This document shows, piece after piece, positions 18,276 to 20,175 of a stretch of DNA of 20,175 bases. The notes beneath the pieces were generated by a model. That model did no database searches. It had not been told where the DNA came from and saw only the letters and a program-made list of their open reading frames with translations. Position 1 is the first letter of the stretch. Every line of letters starts with the position of its first letter. The DNA comes from a virus, in the IMG/VR virus record IMGVR_UViG_3300020205_000831, positions 1-20,175 of that record. One strand, 5' to 3'. A program made the position numbers and the translations under genes.

Positions 18276-18539
18276 TTAGTTGTATTCGTAAAAGGTTACT
18301 GAGGGATCAATGCTGACTAACTCTTGTGCAGCTCGTGTAAGCATCTTATACCGGGCTTGGACAGCGGGGCCACGAAGCTCGCCATCGCATGTGAGGTTCT
18401 CTGGGCTAAGGTCGGCATCAATGCTGTTAGCGATAGTCTGGCGATCCTTAGCGTTGAGCAGGCTAAGTGTCTTAGTACCAAACATCTTTCCCCAACTGTT
18501 CTTCTGATCCACATACTTCTCTAGTGTGCTAATGTTCAT
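18276..18539 (-). CDS. 87-residue protein, function unknown
   Basis: Helical, mildly basic (TLEKYVDQKNSWGKMFGTKT, AKDRQTIANSIDADL, ARYKMLTRAAQELV). No membrane segment. Ribosome site AGGAGCAGAG and its own promoter at 18567-18595. Its TAA lies within the ribosome site of the Api92-like gene, so the two are translationally linked. No family recognised. Confidence 0.7.
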   Translation of the reverse strand: MNISTLEKYVDQKNSWGKMFGTKTLSLLNAKDRQTIANSIDADLSPENLTCDGELRGPAVQARYKMLTRAAQELVSIDPSVTFYEYN

Positions 18540-18566
18540 CTCTGCTCCTTGTGTCTGTATGTAAGT

Positions 18567-18595
18567 ATTATATTACCGTTTGGCTATTGTGTCAA
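18567..18595 (-). promoter_or_regulatory. sigma70 early promoter of gene 18276-18539
   Basis: TTGACA (18590-18595), 17 bases, TATAAT (18567-18572). The -35 and spacer encode the last seven residues and the stop of the upstream gene. Confidence 0.85.
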
Positions 18596-18824
18596 GCAGG
18601 CTTGCGGCTTCGTTGTATTTTGACAACGTCTCCAACTCACACTCAATACGGAGTTCTTCGGCCTTAACCTTAAGCTCGAGGCTGAAGGCGGCTAAGAGTT
18701 CTTGGGCATAAGCGAGGTCATCAGCATCTGCTTGAGCGTGCCAATCTTTAAGGCAAGCATCATTAGAGTTGAGCAGGAAGTTGAGGTTGTCTCTATCCCA
18801 GTTGTTAGTGATTAGGCCTTTCAT
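18573..18824 (-). CDS. 83-residue helical protein, function unknown
   Basis: Leu/Ala/Glu-rich helices (DDLAYAQELLAAFSLELKVK, AEELRIECELETLSKYNEAA) suggest a coiled coil or helical hairpin. N-terminus MKGLITNNWDRDNLNFLLNS. ATG overlaps the stop of the GTG-started gene (ATGA). Its last codons are promoter DNA for the next gene. A hairpin (GTTGT/ACAAC) lies within the coding region near 18612-18627. No family recognised. Confidence 0.7.
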   Translation of the reverse strand: MKGLITNNWDRDNLNFLLNSNDACLKDWHAQADADDLAYAQELLAAFSLELKVKAEELRIECELETLSKYNEAASLLDTIAKR

Positions 18825-18961
18825 GCTTCTCTCCCTTTGTGCTTAGGTTGACGTTTATACTTGACTTTACTCTCCACACGCTTCTGCTTGAAGGGTGTGT
18901 TAGGGCAGAAGAGAACAATGTGTGCTCTAGTCTGCTTTGGAACTTTAATAACAATCTTCAC
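18821..18961 (-). CDS. 46-residue Lys-rich protein with GTG start
   Basis: GTG at 18961, seven bases after AAGGAG, to TGA at 18821-18823, which overlaps the next ATG. The peptide starts VKIVIKVPKQTRAHIVLFCP and becomes very basic (KQKRVESKVKYKRQPKHKGR). An ATG overlaps the GTG by two bases but is followed at once by TGA, so GTG must be used. A consensus promoter precedes it. Basic tail suggests nucleic-acid binding. No family recognised with certainty. Confidence 0.65.
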   Translation of the reverse strand: MKIVIKVPKQTRAHIVLFCPNTPFKQKRVESKVKYKRQPKHKGREA

Positions 18962-18984
18962 ATCGCTCTCCTTAGTATGTGTAT

Positions 18985-19013
18985 ATTATAGCAAGGAGAG
19001 CCCAAACAGTCAA
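18985..19013 (-). promoter_or_regulatory. sigma70 early promoter of the GTG-started gene
   Basis: TTGACT (19008-19013), 17 bases, TATAAT (18985-18990). The leader after the -10 (TATGTGTATATTATAGCAAG on the plus strand) matches those of the 14825 and 16278 promoters. Confidence 0.8.
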
Positions 19014-19029
19014 GTTGTATTTTTACAAC
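19014..19029 (-). other. hairpin between the HTH gene and the next promoter
   Basis: GTTGTATTTTTACAAC, 6-bp stem with 4-base loop, one base after the stop of the HTH gene and directly against the -35 of the following promoter. Second exact copy of the hairpin core at 16317-16332. Confidence 0.55.
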
Positions 19030-19030
19030 A

Positions 19031-19237
19031 TCAGCTGTTGGCGGTAGAGAACGGACTCAGTTCATCCTCAAAGGGATAGCCGTCCGGGAACTCCAATGTA
19101 GAAGATGATGCGTATTGATTGTACCACGCCGTGACCAGCGATAGCGGGATGTTGAGCTCTTTGGCAATATCCTTTTCGGACACCCCTTCGCAGGCCAACA
19201 TTTCGATTTGATAATCAAGTTCTGACATTACACTCAT
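19031..19237 (-). CDS. helix-turn-helix protein, probable regulator
   Basis: ATG at 19237 (or 19228) chosen because GAGGAAGC lies before it and longer versions run into the upstream gene. 68 residues. Residues 10-40 (IEMLACEGVSEKDIAKELNI, then PLSLVTAWYNQY) form a helix-turn-helix of the homeodomain-like/sigma-region-4 kind: helix, turn after EGVS, and a recognition helix. The acidic tail (EFPDGYPFEDELSPF) could contact RNA polymerase or another protein. Starts one base after the stop of the 153-residue gene. A DNA-binding regulator is a reasonable inference. Confidence 0.65.
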   Translation of the reverse strand: MSVMSELDYQIEMLACEGVSEKDIAKELNIPLSLVTAWYNQYASSSTLEFPDGYPFEDELSPFSTANS

Positions 19238-19238
19238 T

Positions 19239-19700
19239 TTATGCTTCCTCTTTCTCTGTACAAAATTCAGTAAACTCAGCCAAGTTACCATCGAAGATCC
19301 TCTCGTTGGTATCGCTGGTAGTAAGGCCAAAGAAGTTACACCCGCGGTTTGTAATGCCTACACGCAAAGCGTTATCCGGACCGCGGTAAATGTGGTACTC
19401 GTAGTCCTGACCGCAGTCTATTGCCGAGGTAGGATACAAATAGAACTGGCCAGCCCCTACTTTAAAGTTAGAGACCAACTGTGCTGCCAAACAGCCCATA
19501 CCGTTGGCAATCTTACGTGGAGTCTCGTCGTCCGTTACTGGGATGCCGCTGACCATTTCAAATGGAGCAAGGAACTCAGCAAGTTCAGCACCGTGGCCTG
19601 TGGGGTAGCCGTCGTATTGACGATACATATTGATAATGGCCTTAGGCTTACGACGGCCGTACTTCTCGTCGTATACAAATGTAAGTGATCGTGTTCCCAT
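19239..19700 (-). CDS. conserved phage protein of the MGTRSLTFVYD type, function unknown
   Basis: 153 residues. Begins MGTRSLTFVYDEKYG and contains INMYRQYDGYPTGHGAELAE, a signature I know from many phage and some plasmid proteins that are annotated only as hypothetical. The middle (GMGCLAAQLVSNFKVGAGQF) and the end (YEYHIYRGPDNALRVGI) are alpha/beta. No catalytic motif recognised. Own promoter at 19730 and ribosome site AGGAGCTGAA. Followed directly by the HTH gene. Confidence 0.8.
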   Translation of the reverse strand: MGTRSLTFVYDEKYGRRKPKAIINMYRQYDGYPTGHGAELAEFLAPFEMVSGIPVTDDETPRKIANGMGCLAAQLVSNFKVGAGQFYLYPTSAIDCGQDYEYHIYRGPDNALRVGITNRGCNFFGLTTSDTNERIFDGNLAEFTEFCTEKEEA

Positions 19701-19729
19701 TTCAGCTCCTAGTGTGTCAGTGTGTAGTA

Positions 19730-19758
19730 ATTATAACGTGTAAAGCTCAGAGTGTCAA
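19730..19758 (-). promoter_or_regulatory. sigma70 early promoter of gene 19239-19700
   Basis: TTGACA (19753-19758), 17 bases, TATAAT (19730-19735), both perfect. The 22-base leader 19705-19726 is identical to 13500-13521. Confidence 0.85.
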
Positions 19759-19759
19759 C

Positions 19760-19999
19760 CTAGTAGTCGGCGGCAACCGTACCTGTTGTAGGGTTATAGT
19801 TAAGAAACACTTTAGCTTCTAACAAGCCAAAGTCCTCATCCTCGTACTCAACTTTATAGCAGAACTGCCCGCTGTTAGTCATGCCCAGAAATTTAGCTGT
19901 TGTGAAGGAGTCCCCTTTGTATCCTGCGAGGTGGATTGCGCGAGTAAGCGCAGGGGCTGTAAACGAAGTTAGTGTGTTTAGTTGTTCAGCTAAAATCAT
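19760..19999 (-). CDS. 79-residue protein, function unknown
   Basis: Alpha then beta: MILAEQLNTLTSFTAPALTR, AIHLAGYKGDSFTTAKFLG, then strands (QFCYKVEYEDEDFGLLEAKV). Soluble, slightly acidic. Start set by AAGGAGCGAACT. It begins 17 bases after the stop of the gene at the right edge, with no promoter between, so the two are probably in one operon. No family recognised. Confidence 0.65.
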   Translation of the reverse strand: MILAEQLNTLTSFTAPALTRAIHLAGYKGDSFTTAKFLGMTNSGQFCYKVEYEDEDFGLLEAKVFLNYNPTTGTVAADY

Positions 20000-20016
20000 A
20001 GTTCGCTCCTTAGTTG

Positions 20017-20175
20017 TTAAGCTGTGCAGTATTTGCGTCTCTCAACGCCGCCGTGCTCGCTGTAGTACATGCCGTTGCTACGCAAGTAGTAGCCCTGCTT
20101 ATACCAGTTTTTTAGTTGCAAAGTGTTTTGTCTGTTTGTTTTAATTTTTGCGTTGTTATACGCTATTGCCTCTTC
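20017..20175 (-). CDS. 3' part of a gene running off the right edge
   Basis: Open from the window edge for 52 codons to TAA at 20017-20019. The peptide (EEAIAYNNAKIKTNRQNTLQ, LKNWYKQGYYLRSNGMYYSE, HGGVERRKYCTA) is basic and polar, without an in-frame ATG in the first 36 residues, so its start is beyond the window. No family recognised. Confidence 0.6.
   Translation of the reverse strand, partial: EEAIAYNNAKIKTNRQNTLQLKNWYKQGYYLRSNGMYYSEHGGVERRKYCTA

Noticed and set aside
18612-18627. Hairpin in the coding region of gene 18573-18824 as a regulatory element
   Set aside because: It lies in coding sequence and resembles the boundary hairpin only in its stem; kept as a note, not called.
19238-19330. 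Longer start for the HTH gene
   Set aside because: The extension lies in the conserved gene 19239-19700 in another frame; GAGGAAGC before 19237 favours the short form.
12575-19758. CRISPR array suggested by repeated short leaders
   Set aside because: The repeats are promoter-leader copies separated by genes of varied length, with no regular spacers or cas genes.

Overview
The window looks like part of a large T4-like myovirus of an aquatic bacterium. The evidence is a gp61-type primase beside a gp41-type replicative helicase, a probable gp62 clamp-loader subunit, two tRNAs with encoded CCA ends, and auxiliary genes typical of marine T4-like phages: a carbamoyltransferase, three 2-oxoglutarate/Fe(II) oxygenases and a malonyl-CoA-decarboxylase-like GNAT protein. 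No integrase, capsid, terminase or insertion sequence is present. All family assignments were made by reading motifs; no database search was run.

Layout. Positions 1-9560 are AT-rich and almost all on the plus strand. A tightly coupled block (1-3465, mostly ATGA or TAATG overlaps) carries an oxygenase, the gp62-like subunit, a zinc-finger protein, a 188-residue miniature of the catalytic core of bacterial DNA polymerase III alpha (DnaE), and an SGNH hydrolase. One minus-strand gene (3445-3819) and a probable virion protein (3845-4660) follow. The next block is primase, a 37-residue protein, carbamoyltransferase, helicase, oxygenase, GNAT-like protein and one small gene. Primase and helicase each have a sigma70-type promoter whose predicted transcript begins at, or next to, the start codon.

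From 9557 to the right edge every gene is on the minus strand. After a third oxygenase and three small genes (9557-11132) comes 531 bases without a convincing gene (11133-11663). It holds a three-part imperfect repeat, a strong terminator and two further hairpins; the terminator and one hairpin share a 12-base loop sequence. Then come an AAA+ ATPase and a cluster of more than 20 short, mostly unknown genes, somewhat richer in GC.

That cluster is organised as early-gene cassettes. Fourteen minus-strand promoters of the form TTGACA - exactly 17 bases - TATAAT/TACAAT lie in short gaps or inside the 3' ends of upstream genes, and most are followed by an AGGAGCGA-type ribosome site. Many overlap hairpins, resembling the early-promoter stem-loop (PeSL) elements known in T4-like phages. 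Two leaders are exact copies of 30 and 42 bases. The cluster also carries tRNA-Arg(UCU) and a tRNA with anticodon CAU (probably Ile2), a nested-hairpin intergenic RNA, and a small ORF whose second codon is a stop.

The most unusual items are the mini-DnaE with all three catalytic aspartates, the shared-loop hairpins, the nested RNA at 16706-16784, and the start-stop ORF at 13991-14086.
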